Assembly: GCF_041596335.1 (NCBI RefSeq)
Contig: NZ_JBFHIT010000012.1
Location: 1-64,000 of the forward strand
DNA: 64,000 bases
Source of the DNA: Mangrovibacterium sp041596335
GTDB taxonomy: Bacteria > Bacteroidota > Bacteroidia > Bacteroidales > Prolixibacteraceae
Direction of reading: 5' to 3'
Program-made: the position numbers and the translations under genes
Shown here: positions 9,226 through 17,832 of the stretch, piece after piece
Layout of the letters: every line of letters begins with the position of its first letter
Position numbering within the stretch: the first letter of the stretch is position 1
The notes under the pieces: generated by a model
The model's input: only the letters and a program-made list of their open reading frames with translations
What the model was told of the DNA's origin: nothing
The model's database searches: none

Positions 9226-10357
9226 TTATTGGGAGTTTTATATGGATTTCAAAGGTATCTTTATTTTCTTTTTGTTCCAGTAAATATCGATTCGGGTAAA
9301 TTAAATCCAATCGTTTTTTTAGATTTTCCAACCCAATTCCACCAACTTCGTTTAATCCGTTACCGGCTTCTTTTTTACTGTTTTTCACCGAGAAGAACAA
9401 ATCGTTTTGATCTGTTCTCATGACAATATCAACAAACGATTCCTTTTGGTAGCTGATTCCGTGTTTAAACGCATTCTCGAGCAAGGACGTGAAGAGCATC
9501 GGCGGTATAGTAATATTGGCTACCTTTTCAGGGAACGACATTCGAATCGAAACCTTCGATGTGAAGCGAAGTTTCATCAGATCGACATAGCTTTTTACGA
9601 ACTCAATTTCTTTAGCCAGTGTTGTTTTTCCCGCTTCTGAATCGTAAAGTAAATAGCGCATTAGTTTCGACAGTTTAATGACCGATTCTTTTGCATCTTC
9701 AGCATTTATATCGATTAGGGCGTGAATGTTATTGAGTGTATTCATGAAGAAGTGAGGGCTCACCTGGTTCTTGAGAAAAGCGAGTTCAGTTTGCAATTTT
9801 TCCTTTTCCAGCTCTTTGCTTTTTTGCTCTTCGGCTTGCCAGATCACCGTTACTTTAATCGCCGCATTAAAACCAACTACTAAAATAGACACTAGCGCAT
9901 TGTCGATAATTAAACGGTGAAAAGGTTGTTGAGCAGGTTGATCCGGCCTCATGGGCATCTCGTCAGGAAATGGGGGCATTCTGTTGCCCATTGGGGGCAT
10001 TCCGTTTCTTACTGGTGGCATGTTTCCTCGAGGCGTAAGATCAAACGAGTCGGCAGCGAACTGGCTGAAAAATTCGCCAATAAAATCGGTAAAGAAAGCA
10101 GGCAATAAAACTAAAACCAACGTGATGGAGAAATACAAAATTCGTTTTTTAGGGATAAAAAAACGAGGAAATATGAAGTAGTTGTGAACCAGAAATATAA
10201 TCAGAAAGGGCAGAAAACGAATCCATTCGTGCACCACTTTGGACCAGTTGAACCCGTAATCCGTATTTGAAATAAACACGGGGACCAATAGAATAACAGC
10301 CCATAAGACGATATAGGTAATGGATTCCCCTCTTTTTAATTTTATGGATTGGTTCAT
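9218..10357 (-). CDS. LytS-like sensor histidine kinase with Met/Pro-rich loop
   Basis: A 379-residue inner-membrane kinase. Four helices precede a His_kinase domain with phospho-His H202 in SPHFFMNTLNNI, and an ATPase domain with N-box (LLENAFKHGI) and G-box (GIGLENLKKRL). Between helices 3 and 4, residues about 108-145, lies a loop rich in Met and Pro (NMPP, GMPPM, RMPPF, EMPMRP). Given a cytosolic kinase core after helix 4, the loop should face the periplasm. Met-rich segments often bind Cu(I) or Ag(I); that role here is inference. The 10387 start would be TTG, so ATG 10357 is used. It pairs with the LytTR regulator downstream. Confidence 0.92.
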   Translation of the reverse strand: MNQSIKLKRGESITYIVLWAVILLVPVFISNTDYGFNWSKVVHEWIRFLPFLIIFLVHNYFIFPRFFIPKKRILYFSITLVLVLLPAFFTDFIGEFFSQFAADSFDLTPRGNMPPVRNGMPPMGNRMPPFPDEMPMRPDQPAQQPFHRLIIDNALVSILVVGFNAAIKVTVIWQAEEQKSKELEKEKLQTELAFLKNQVSPHFFMNTLNNIHALIDINAEDAKESVIKLSKLMRYLLYDSEAGKTTLAKEIEFVKSYVDLMKLRFTSKVSIRMSFPEKVANITIPPMLFTSLLENAFKHGISYQKESFVDIVMRTDQNDLFFSVKNSKKEAGNGLNEVGGIGLENLKKRLDLIYPNRYLLEQKENKDTFEIHIKLPING

Positions 10358-10399
10358 TTTTGACGTTGAAAAAGAAATTAAACTCAAACCTACATATTT

Positions 10400-11947
10400 T
10401 TATTTACTCAGAAATTCCTGAACGGCTGTTTTTCGGTCTACTACATGTTGCTTCAGTCGCGAAACTTCCTCGCCAAAATCCGAATCGCTTCTTAAAAACG
10501 TGTAGTTTGGCCTTTCTCCCCGGTTACCTATTACCGAATTGGTAATCAGATTCTGGTAGTTTGTATAGATTTCGGTCATTTTTTCCGGAGTAAAAATGTT
10601 ATCCGAAAAATCTTGAACATTCCGTAGGTATTCAGCATTCCACTCTTCGTCATCCAAAATGTAGCGAATAAGCGGCCAGCCCTCGTCAATTTCCATTAAC
10701 GAAAGGGAAGGGGCTCCACCCATTTTCCCGGGTTGAAGGGCTTCATTATTGTCCCAGGGAATCCACACCAGTTTATTGGTTGAAGGATTATTGTAGAGAT
10801 AATAGTTGTGATACATGTTCCCATAGGTGTCCCAGTTTTGAATAATCGTATTGGCGGCCAACCATTTCAGAAAAACCGGAACATCAAAAATTTTATTTAG
10901 TCGGTTCTTCCAGGCTTGGTTGTTTTCAGTTCGCAACGAGCTGTTGAGCACTTTATTCAACTTTTGCACATCAGAAATATCTTTTGATTTTCGGTTGTTC
11001 TTCTTATTCATCTCAGATGCCTTGAAACTATCTTTCGCAAAAGTAGCCGCAGCCCCTTCAGGTTTGTACAGGTTTCCGTTTTCGCTCAAAAAACCGGTTT
11101 CAATTACGGTGTCATCAACCTCTTCAACCAAGGTGTAAAGTCCGAAATACTGAGGACCTTCGCCGTAGTCAACATACAGTTCACAAAAGGAGGATTTTGG
11201 AGTGACCAGGCCAAACTCGGCAAACAAATCGGATGCTACTTTTTCACGCATGAAAGATCTGTCCTGGTAATTGTTTTTAAGGTTGAGTTGCTGAAATCCG
11301 TAGAAACGCTGATTTTTAGATTCAGGAAATTGATCCTCAAAGTGCTCAAAATCGAGTTTTAACGAAAGTTTCCCGATGCCAGACTGATAGGTAGAATGGA
11401 GACTTGAGTTTCCTTTGAAACGAATACCTACTTTTTGCCACTGTTCCTTGTTGAATAAAACATCGCAATACGACCATTTGGGGTTAAAAGTTGATTCATC
11501 AAGCATTCCTCCGCGGGGCGGGCCCATTCTGCGTCCTCTGTTTTGTGAACGAATGCTGTCGTTTCCCATTTCTTGCGGCATTCTATGTCCACCACCCTCA
11601 GGAGGCGGTCCGGCGTGAGCCCGGCGTTGAGGCCTGTTTTCAGCATTGTTGTGCAGCGGAATTCCCTCGTCGTTTTCTAAATTGTTTTCGGGCCGCGGAG
11701 GCATCTGCTCTGAAGAGCCAATATTGGACTTCAGATCGTCGACCATTTGAGCCCATTGCTTTTCGTCGATTTTTATATCAATGCGATTGACTTTATCATC
11801 AGGGAAAACGGTTGCGTAATTAACAACCGACGATTTTCCTTGATTTAGGTTTCTCGAAGTGTCGGAATCGGTTTGTTTTTTGCCCGTACAAAATGCAAGG
11901 GTCATTGATAATAATACGAGTAATGCAGTACGTAGAAATATTTCCAT
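10400..11947 (-). CDS. CotH kinase family lipoprotein (copy 1)
   Basis: A 515-residue protein with a lipoprotein signal (lipobox ending LAFC) and a CotH domain. CotH of Bacillus is an atypical protein kinase. Motifs seen are QRFYGFQQLNLKNN, YGLYTLVEEVDDT-like YFGLYTLVEEVDD, NLYKPEG, QNWDTYGNMYHNYYLY and WIPWDNNEA, the last holding the likely metal-binding Asp. A Gly/Pro/Arg/Met-rich insert (about residues 80-150) interrupts the N-terminal part; the flavoprotein and kinase of the same operon have comparable inserts. The gene starts 31 bases after the flavoprotein. A paralogue with the same catalytic motifs lies at 31171. Substrate unknown. Confidence 0.9.
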   Translation of the reverse strand: MEIFLRTALLVLLSMTLAFCTGKKQTDSDTSRNLNQGKSSVVNYATVFPDDKVNRIDIKIDEKQWAQMVDDLKSNIGSSEQMPPRPENNLENDEGIPLHNNAENRPQRRAHAGPPPEGGGHRMPQEMGNDSIRSQNRGRRMGPPRGGMLDESTFNPKWSYCDVLFNKEQWQKVGIRFKGNSSLHSTYQSGIGKLSLKLDFEHFEDQFPESKNQRFYGFQQLNLKNNYQDRSFMREKVASDLFAEFGLVTPKSSFCELYVDYGEGPQYFGLYTLVEEVDDTVIETGFLSENGNLYKPEGAAATFAKDSFKASEMNKKNNRKSKDISDVQKLNKVLNSSLRTENNQAWKNRLNKIFDVPVFLKWLAANTIIQNWDTYGNMYHNYYLYNNPSTNKLVWIPWDNNEALQPGKMGGAPSLSLMEIDEGWPLIRYILDDEEWNAEYLRNVQDFSDNIFTPEKMTEIYTNYQNLITNSVIGNRGERPNYTFLRSDSDFGEEVSRLKQHVVDRKTAVQEFLSK

Positions 11948-11978
11948 AGATCCGGATAAAGTGATTAACTGAACTTAA

Positions 11979-13835
11979 TTAAATTAAACTGCTGTCGCTT
12001 GTTGGCCAGCTGCCAAAAGGCTGTTTTTCGAATTGCATCGTCCCATCTTCACCTTTAAAAATATTAATCCAGGCCAACCAGTTTTCGTTGTCTAAATCCG
12101 GATAGTCTAAACGGTAATGGCTACAACGACTTTCGGTGCGCATAAGCGAAGCTTTTAACTTCATTTCGGCACTAATAATCATATTGCGTGTTTCGTGTGC
12201 CAGGCGCAATTCGTGCATGTCGGCAGCTTTTAAAAATGGCATATGGTAGTCGCGTAATTCTTCGATATAAGCCAGAGCCGCCTGCATCAGATTTTCTTTT
12301 TTGATGTAGAGAATGAAGTTGGGAATCATAATTCCTTGTAGCGTTTGGGTGATCCATGCCGGACTGTATCCTGCTTCTCTGTTGAGAGGAGCTAAGATTT
12401 CTTCCCGAATTTGATCCATTTTTTCCTGCGAAATGCCAGAGGCTGCAACTTTTGATGAATATTCAGCAGCCGCTTCACCGGCAACAGCTCCCTGTACCGC
12501 CGATCCAGCTAGCGATGATCCAATCTGTGTATAAATTGCACCGGCCATATACGAGCCTAAAGCGTCGCCGGCAGCGTAAAGTCCGGGGATGGTTGATTCG
12601 CATTTCTCGTTTATTGGCACCAGGCCTTCCGATTTATGGATCGCCATCCCGGCCGAAGATCCACCAACAACCGATCCTCCCATTCCCGGAGGGGCTCCAC
12701 CTTCGTCTGACCCTTTTCCACCGGGTCTGTCACCTTTTTCTCTGGGAGGTCTTCCTTCTTCGCCGTCTCTGCCATCTCTGGGAGGGCGGCCTTCGTCACC
12801 TTCTCTTCCGTCTCTGGGTGGCCGGCCCTCCGAACGTTCTTCGCCTTGTTTAGCACTACGCTGTTGTCCGATATTTGGCCGGTAAGGGCCGCCTTCAACA
12901 CTCGAATTTTTTTCCGATCCCGGCCCCATCGATTGAACCGGGTTGCCTGTTTTATAAACGATATAGTTTAGGTCGACACCCAAATCGTGGTGAATTTCGA
13001 CGCCTGTTAAACCGGGTTTGCGATCAAACATTCCGTGCCAGCCATCATAGCAGGCAGCTGCATTTGTTGATTGTCCCGGATGCCCATCGTTCCACTCTTT
13101 GCCAGTAACCTTTGCTCCAATGTTATAAGCCATTATTGTTCCATCGTGCGTTAGGTCACAAATCGGGAACCCGTTGGGTTTAAAACCTCCCGCTCCGGTG
13201 CATAAAATCACGCTTTTTGCTTTAAAGAAATGCACTTTTTGCTCGTCGATGCTAAAACCTGCAGCCCCTACAATTTTACCATTCTCTTTAATCAAATGGG
13301 TAATGGTTAACCGTTCAATTAATGGGATATTTCGCTCTGAAATCGGTTTGCTGAATGAGTTGTTATATAGTGGCGAATCAAAAAATCCCCACTCCCGAAG
13401 TTCGTTCACCCGAGCCAACGAATGTTCAGCCATTTGGCGGGTATAAGCTTGATTATTGGAACCTAAAGCCGACGCTGATACTTTCTCGACAAACTCATCG
13501 ATGCTCACTTCTTCATTATTCGCGTCGTATGCAAAAATTCCTTTGGCAAAAGGGGTTTGCCCCGATGAACCTAGCCGGCCTTTTGATACCATCAAAACTT
13601 TGGCTCCGGCATCGTGAGCTTTAACAGCTGCAAAAAGCCCGGCCATTCCGCCACCAATAACCAAAACATCGGTTTCATGCTCGCTGTTTGTTAGCTTGGC
13701 GGGGTCTATTTTTGTTACGTTTGATGCCCATCCGGAAAGCCCGGAAGTACTCAGCATAGCCAATCCTGCAGCACCGGTCGCCATTCCCAAAAAACGGCGA
13801 CGTGAAATATCGTTTTTTACGTTAGATAATGTCAT
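11979..13835 (-). CDS. Tat-exported FAD-dependent oxidoreductase (fumarate reductase/AprA-like flavoprotein)
   Basis: A 618-residue flavoprotein. The N-terminus has a twin-arginine signal (SRRRFLG followed by a hydrophobic stretch), so it is probably exported folded with its FAD. The dinucleotide fold is at residues 56-75 (DVLVIGGGMAGL) and the second FAD motif near residue 415 (IPGLYAAGDALGSYMAG). The fold matches the succinate dehydrogenase/fumarate reductase/AprA flavoprotein family, but the substrate cannot be read off. Residues about 328-385 are a low-complexity insert with imperfect GRPPRDGR repeats placed just before the conserved C-terminal FAD motif. It overlaps the cytochrome b gene by 4 bases and likely receives electrons from it. 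Confidence 0.88.
   Translation of the reverse strand: MTLSNVKNDISRRRFLGMATGAAGLAMLSTSGLSGWASNVTKIDPAKLTNSEHETDVLVIGGGMAGLFAAVKAHDAGAKVLMVSKGRLGSSGQTPFAKGIFAYDANNEEVSIDEFVEKVSASALGSNNQAYTRQMAEHSLARVNELREWGFFDSPLYNNSFSKPISERNIPLIERLTITHLIKENGKIVGAAGFSIDEQKVHFFKAKSVILCTGAGGFKPNGFPICDLTHDGTIMAYNIGAKVTGKEWNDGHPGQSTNAAACYDGWHGMFDRKPGLTGVEIHHDLGVDLNYIVYKTGNPVQSMGPGSEKNSSVEGGPYRPNIGQQRSAKQGEERSEGRPPRDGREGDEGRPPRDGRDGEEGRPPREKGDRPGGKGSDEGGAPPGMGGSVVGGSSAGMAIHKSEGLVPINEKCESTIPGLYAAGDALGSYMAGAIYTQIGSSLAGSAVQGAVAGEAAAEYSSKVAASGISQEKMDQIREEILAPLNREAGYSPAWITQTLQGIMIPNFILYIKKENLMQAALAYIEELRDYHMPFLKAADMHELRLAHETRNMIISAEMKLKASLMRTESRCSHYRLDYPDLDNENWLAWINIFKGEDGTMQFEKQPFGSWPTSDSSLI
12685..12850 (-). repeat. 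Imperfect tandem repeat inside the flavoprotein gene
   Basis: This stretch encodes a run of Gly/Arg/Pro/Asp/Glu, with three close copies of a 12-codon unit beginning GRPPR. Base composition is visibly richer in G+C than the rest of the gene. Repeats of this kind can change copy number by slippage. The reading frame is intact. Confidence 0.75.
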
Positions 13836-14470
13836 TGTGCAACTTTTTTAGTTGATTTAGAAAAATAGGTACGCAACAAAAGAAGAATTCCGCCACCTGC
13901 CATTACGAGCATAAAAGTCATCATGGCTTTGTCGGTGTGTCGCCCCAGATCGATGGCGTGCCAGGTTGCGGTGACAATAAATACGATGGACAGAATACCA
14001 TGAACCACTCGCCACGTTTTGTAAGACATTGGCAGTTGATCACGGAACAGCGATGTGATCCCGATTGTCAGCATCAAACTCCATGCAATAAGGCCCAACA
14101 GAACTCCCGGATTATCAAAGGATGTAATCAGTTGAATAAATGCTTCTTCGGGAGTGATTCCGGATTCGAAATAGCGTGGAACCACAATTAGGAAAGGGTG
14201 AAGAAGAAGCACGGTGACAAAACTATATCCAAGTACTTTGTGCCATTTTACAACACGACTCATCTTGTGTTCGTTCAGAATTATTTTGTTGCTGCGTGCC
14301 AGATAAAACTGTGCCAACATCAACGAATAGGCGACTAATGTAACAACTGAAATTGCTTCTTTCAGATCACTGCGTCTTGGAACATCGTCCAAAGCCCATA
14401 AAAGGACTGGCAGTCCGATGAACAGCAGAATAGCTCCAACTCGATTGTATATTCGTATTTTATTTTCCAT
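13832..14470 (-). CDS. Ferric-reductase-like transmembrane cytochrome b
   Basis: A 212-residue membrane protein with about six helices. Four histidines, H77 (KWHKV), H91 (LLLHPF), H157 (VVHGI) and H171 (TWHAI), are spaced 14 apart in two helices, as in ferric reductase/NOX and YedZ-type heme b proteins, and could ligate two hemes. There is no NAD(P)H or FAD domain, so it needs external donors. Its neighbours supply them: a cytosolic ferredoxin upstream and an exported flavoprotein overlapping downstream by 4 bases. The inferred path is ferredoxin to membrane heme to periplasmic flavin. Confidence 0.85.
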   Translation of the reverse strand: MENKIRIYNRVGAILLFIGLPVLLWALDDVPRRSDLKEAISVVTLVAYSLMLAQFYLARSNKIILNEHKMSRVVKWHKVLGYSFVTVLLLHPFLIVVPRYFESGITPEEAFIQLITSFDNPGVLLGLIAWSLMLTIGITSLFRDQLPMSYKTWRVVHGILSIVFIVTATWHAIDLGRHTDKAMMTFMLVMAGGGILLLLRTYFSKSTKKVAQ

Positions 14471-14558
14471 TTTGTTGAATGGTCTTTATGAATTTCATTC
14501 TTAATTTTTTAATTTGATTTTTACCGGTGCTGAAATAAGTTCAGCGTAGCGATAAAAG

Positions 14559-14774
14559 TTATCCCCAGGAAACAATGACCGGTATCGACTTCTCGGGCGA
14601 AATAGTAATTGCATCCACCGGACAGTACATTCGGCATAGATGGCAAATCTGGCAATCGGCCGGATACATAATCTCTGCTTTTTTGTTTTTCGGATTTAGC
14701 CGAATAACATCGGTTGGACAAGTTGCAACGCATGTTCCGCAACCGATACATCCATCAATACTTTTTATTGGCAT
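14559..14774 (-). CDS. Two-cluster 4Fe-4S ferredoxin
   Basis: A 71-residue ferredoxin with two complete cluster motifs, CIGCGTCVATCP (near residue 9) and CQICHLCRMYCP (near residue 41). There is no signal peptide, so it is cytosolic. It resembles the AprB-like and small dicluster ferredoxins that accompany fumarate-reductase-like flavoproteins. Upstream in-frame codons to 14870 include no convincing start, and ATG 14774 directly precedes the ferredoxin fold. It is the first gene of the operon ending with the LytTR regulator; no direct-repeat site like those at 26-35 kb is seen upstream. Confidence 0.9.
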   Translation of the reverse strand: MPIKSIDGCIGCGTCVATCPTDVIRLNPKNKKAEIMYPADCQICHLCRMYCPVDAITISPEKSIPVIVSWG

Positions 14775-15162
14775 TTTATTTATTGTTTTAAATGAATGAA
14801 GAATAAAAAACGAACCCCGGTAAGAAAAAAGAATTGGGGTGCTCTCGTGGGAATCCGCTTTATTCCTCAAACACAGCTATTTTATTGATTGTATTTCTTA
14901 CACATCTCACACAATTACCAATGGCGAATTTGATGTTGACTTGTGAGCCTTGGTAACAACATTGGATGGTGAATCGCTTTTTCCGTGACTGCGGCACGGG
15001 ACGTATCAAAATGAATGCGCTCAAACTGATTGGATCGTGCTTTCATTGTTGATGCTTTGCGATTTCTTGTTAAAATAAAGCGATTTTTTCCGGCTGGAAA
15101 AAAGGAATCAACAAACTACGGCTTTGTCTCAACCAGTTGGCTGATGACGCGAACAAAAAAAA

Positions 15163-15183
15163 GGAAACTGATGTCAGTTTCCC
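15163..15183 (-). terminator. Rho-independent terminator of a vanished minus-strand gene
   Basis: Read on the minus strand, GGAAACTG and CAGTTTCC pair around a short loop and are followed by a run of T. No intact gene now lies upstream of it on that strand. Confidence 0.75.
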
Positions 15184-15229
15184 CTTTAATTGGAACGTTT
15201 TTGTGCTCCGATTGTGGATAGGGATTCTA

Positions 15230-15322
15230 TTTCGCGACCATTTTGCCTTTGTATGCAATTTCATTCCCTTCGGCGTTGACCGGTGGTTCGGGTGCAGATT
15301 TCCTTGTTGGAAGGATTTATAG
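15230..15322 (-). pseudogene. Remnant of an oxidoreductase-like gene 3' end
   Basis: On the minus strand an open stretch of about 29 codons ends NEIAYKGKMVAK-stop, with an in-frame stop just upstream and no start codon. The end resembles the NKGKMVVKI-stop tail of the NADP-dependent oxidoreductase at 23556. The match continues past the stop: bases 15185-15208 equal 23517-23540 at 22 of 24 positions, and 15235-15252 equal 23567-23584 at 17 of 18, at identical spacing. It is most likely a gene fragment left by recombination or decay. Confidence 0.45.
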
Positions 15323-16062
15323 CGTCTCCCCCTAGATAGCCGGATGAATCCACTCATACGACCATAAGTTCTTTTTAAAATTGGTGCACCAAAAGCAACC
15401 TTTGCCTAAAGTGTCTATATTTATGGTTTTGATTTCGTTTGTGCGCCATTGTATCTGAAGGAAAATAAGTAGACGATATCTGAAAAATGATAATCAAGCT
15501 AAGAGAAAGTCTCCAGGTCCGATTTTCATTTAATGATGAATGCGTTTCATGGCTAACTCAAAAAATAATGAACATTATCATCTGCTGAAGGTTGATTTCA
15601 CCTGGCAAGCCTGATCACAAGGATCAGTTCGTCATTTCAATGAAATTACGATCAAACTTTTCAGGCTGGTTTTATGCCGAAGACGATTGGAAATGATCTT
15701 TTGTTCACTGGCTGGCGTAGCAGGGAATTCTATTGCTGATGTGTGTCTTTTAGGGAATTCAGAAATTCCGGAATTGGGCATGATCCCAGATTTTGCAGAT
15801 CCCGAATTGAATTCGCATTAGTAGAAATATTCTCCAAAATGATGTGTTTCAGCGTTAGGAAACATCATTTCAAGATTAAAATTTAATGTTTCAGTCAATT
15901 TTATGATGGAATTTGCGAAATGTTTTTCAATTTCAAGGCCGGTTTTTAATTGATAGGAAATTTTGACGGGGAATGGGAGTATTTGTTGGATGGTTTTTTT
16001 CTGAAAGACAATCAGCGATCTGATAGATTTCCGATAAAGAAATATTTAAAAATACAGATATA

Positions 16063-17832
16063 ATGAACAATAAGAAGAGGACTGGAACTCTCGTGTCCAT
16101 TCAGGATTCGCTCGTAAAAGCGCGATTCTTTGATGATGTGATCATGGGGGAGACCGCCGAAATCACGGTGGATGGCAAACTGCTTCAGGCAGAGGTGCTC
16201 CAAATTTTTCCCGATCCCAAGAATGCAGATGCAGGGATTGTGGAAATGCAGGTGTTTGAAGATCTTACCGGAGCGCAAATTGGAGATTTAGTGGAATTTA
16301 AGGGAACCCCCTTGTCGGTTTTGCTTGGCCCGGGCTTGTTAACAAGTATTTGGGACGGACTTCAAAATCCCTTGTATAAGCTGGGAGAGCAGAATGCTTA
16401 CCTGGTGCCCGGGAGTAAAGCGCCTGCACTGGACGAAGAGATGCTCTGGGAGTTCACTCCATCCGTAAAGGTGGGCGACCTGGTTAAAGGTGGCGACGCC
16501 ATTGGTTCTGTTCCTGAAGGACGTTTGGATCATAAAATATTGGTTCCTTTTAATTTTGGAACCTGCAAAGTTGAAAGCATCATCGGCAAAAGTTCGGTAA
16601 ATATCACCCAGGTAGTGGCTGTGGTAACCGACGAACTTCAACTAAAGCACGAATTGAAACTGGTTTTCCGTCAACCGGTAAAATCTCCTATTCCATTTAA
16701 ATCACGTGCCATTCCCAGCAAAACCATTTCAACGGGAGTACGCATTATCGATCTGCTTGCACCGGTGGGCTACGGTGGTACTGTTGGAAACCCCGGGCCT
16801 TTTGGTGCCGGGAAAACCGTATTGCAGCACTGCTTGTGTAAATATGCTTTAGCCGATATCATCATCATGGCTGCTTGCGGCGAGCGTGCCGGAGAGGCGG
16901 TTGAGGTGTTTAAAGATTTTGCTGAGCTCGAAGATCCTGCGACAGGCGATTCACTGATGAACCGCATGTGTATTTTCGGGAACACCAGCTCTATGCCGGT
17001 GGCCGCCCGTGAGGCCAGTGTGTTTATCGCGCTGACTGTGGGTGAGTATTATCGCTACCAGGGCTACAATGTAATTTTGCTGGCCGATTCAACCTCTCGA
17101 TGGGCGCAGGCGCTTCGCGAACGTAGTGGCCGTCAGGGTGATATTCCCGGACCCGAAGCATTTCCGATGGACATTCCCGATCAGATTAAAGGGATGTACC
17201 AACGCGCCGGTGCCGATTCGGGCACAGGTGGTTCGCTTACTTTTATCGGGACAGTTTCTCCGGCAGGGGGTAACTTCCAGGAGCCGGTAACTCAGGCAAC
17301 CATGGATGCTACCGGTGGTTTTTGGGGCTTGTCGCAAGATCGTGCCGATGCCAAAAAATATCCGGCCATCGACCCTTTGGCGTATACCACATCGGTTTAC
17401 GATAGTTTTATTTCGTGGACCGATCGAAATAAAATGCTGCAAACCCTGAACGAAGCGAATGGTATCGACCAAACCATCAGTACCATTGGGTTGAAAAAAG
17501 TACCGGTTGAAAAATATGTCCAATACCAAAAAGGACTTACCATCGACTTTTGTGTCATGCAGCAGGATGCTTTTCACGAAATCGATGCCTGTACACGCCC
17601 CGAGCGATTGTCAGTGATCAACGAAGCGGTTCAGAAACTAATTCACAGCCCGATCGAATTTTCAAAGAACGGGATGGACGATGAAGAATTGAAAGATCTG
17701 GTGAAAACCAAATTCGACGAATTACGGCAATGGTGGAAGGACTGGAACAGTAATGCCCGCCAAGAAGAGCAGATCGCTGGCCTGTCGAAAAAAATTGAAC
17801 AGTTTATTAAGCAAGAGGAGGAGTTAGCATGA
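16063..17832 (+). CDS. ntpA: V-type ATPase catalytic subunit A
   Basis: A 589-residue catalytic subunit of the V/A-type rotary ATPase V1 head. The P-loop is GPFGAGKTV (near residue 243), with CGERAGE and the RSGRQGDIPGPE and SPAGGNFQEPV regions following. The A-specific non-homologous insert is present at about residues 110-190, which distinguishes it from F-type beta. Length is normal. It opens the operon A-B-E-DUF2764-D-I-K. Together the products couple ATP hydrolysis or synthesis to ion movement across the inner membrane. Confidence 0.96.
   Translation: MNNKKRTGTLVSIQDSLVKARFFDDVIMGETAEITVDGKLLQAEVLQIFPDPKNADAGIVEMQVFEDLTGAQIGDLVEFKGTPLSVLLGPGLLTSIWDGLQNPLYKLGEQNAYLVPGSKAPALDEEMLWEFTPSVKVGDLVKGGDAIGSVPEGRLDHKILVPFNFGTCKVESIIGKSSVNITQVVAVVTDELQLKHELKLVFRQPVKSPIPFKSRAIPSKTISTGVRIIDLLAPVGYGGTVGNPGPFGAGKTVLQHCLCKYALADIIIMAACGERAGEAVEVFKDFAELEDPATGDSLMNRMCIFGNTSSMPVAAREASVFIALTVGEYYRYQGYNVILLADSTSRWAQALRERSGRQGDIPGPEAFPMDIPDQIKGMYQRAGADSGTGGSLTFIGTVSPAGGNFQEPVTQATMDATGGFWGLSQDRADAKKYPAIDPLAYTTSVYDSFISWTDRNKMLQTLNEANGIDQTISTIGLKKVPVEKYVQYQKGLTIDFCVMQQDAFHEIDACTRPERLSVINEAVQKLIHSPIEFSKNGMDDEELKDLVKTKFDELRQWWKDWNSNARQEEQIAGLSKKIEQFIKQEEELA

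Larger units (their letters stand above)
14871..16062. other. Gene-free stretch between the redox operon and the V-ATPase operon
   Basis: About 1.2 kb with no supportable full gene on either strand. It contains a minus-strand gene tail (about 15233-15320) and its terminator (15164-15183), listed separately. The rest (15330-16060) shows only short open frames with stops in all frames and no known RNA fold that I recognise. It looks like decayed sequence plus the 5' region of the V-ATPase operon. Confidence 0.5.

Noticed and set aside
12452..12885. Two plus-strand open frames of 98-133 codons opposite the flavoprotein
   Set aside because: They mirror the GRPPR repeat on the other strand, are low complexity with no start signal, and lie inside a well-supported gene.
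14775..15000. Search for a TT[CG][AG]TTGA repeat before the ferredoxin operon
   Set aside because: No half-site pair with 21-base spacing was found, so autoregulation of the LytTR operon is not supported.
15487..15880. Short plus-strand frames (33-50 codons) in the gap before the V-ATPase operon
   Set aside because: No RBS or domain and frequent stops in every frame; probably decayed or non-coding.
16770..17577. Long minus-strand frames inside ntpA
   Set aside because: Antisense shadows of a conserved gene with no start or domain evidence.
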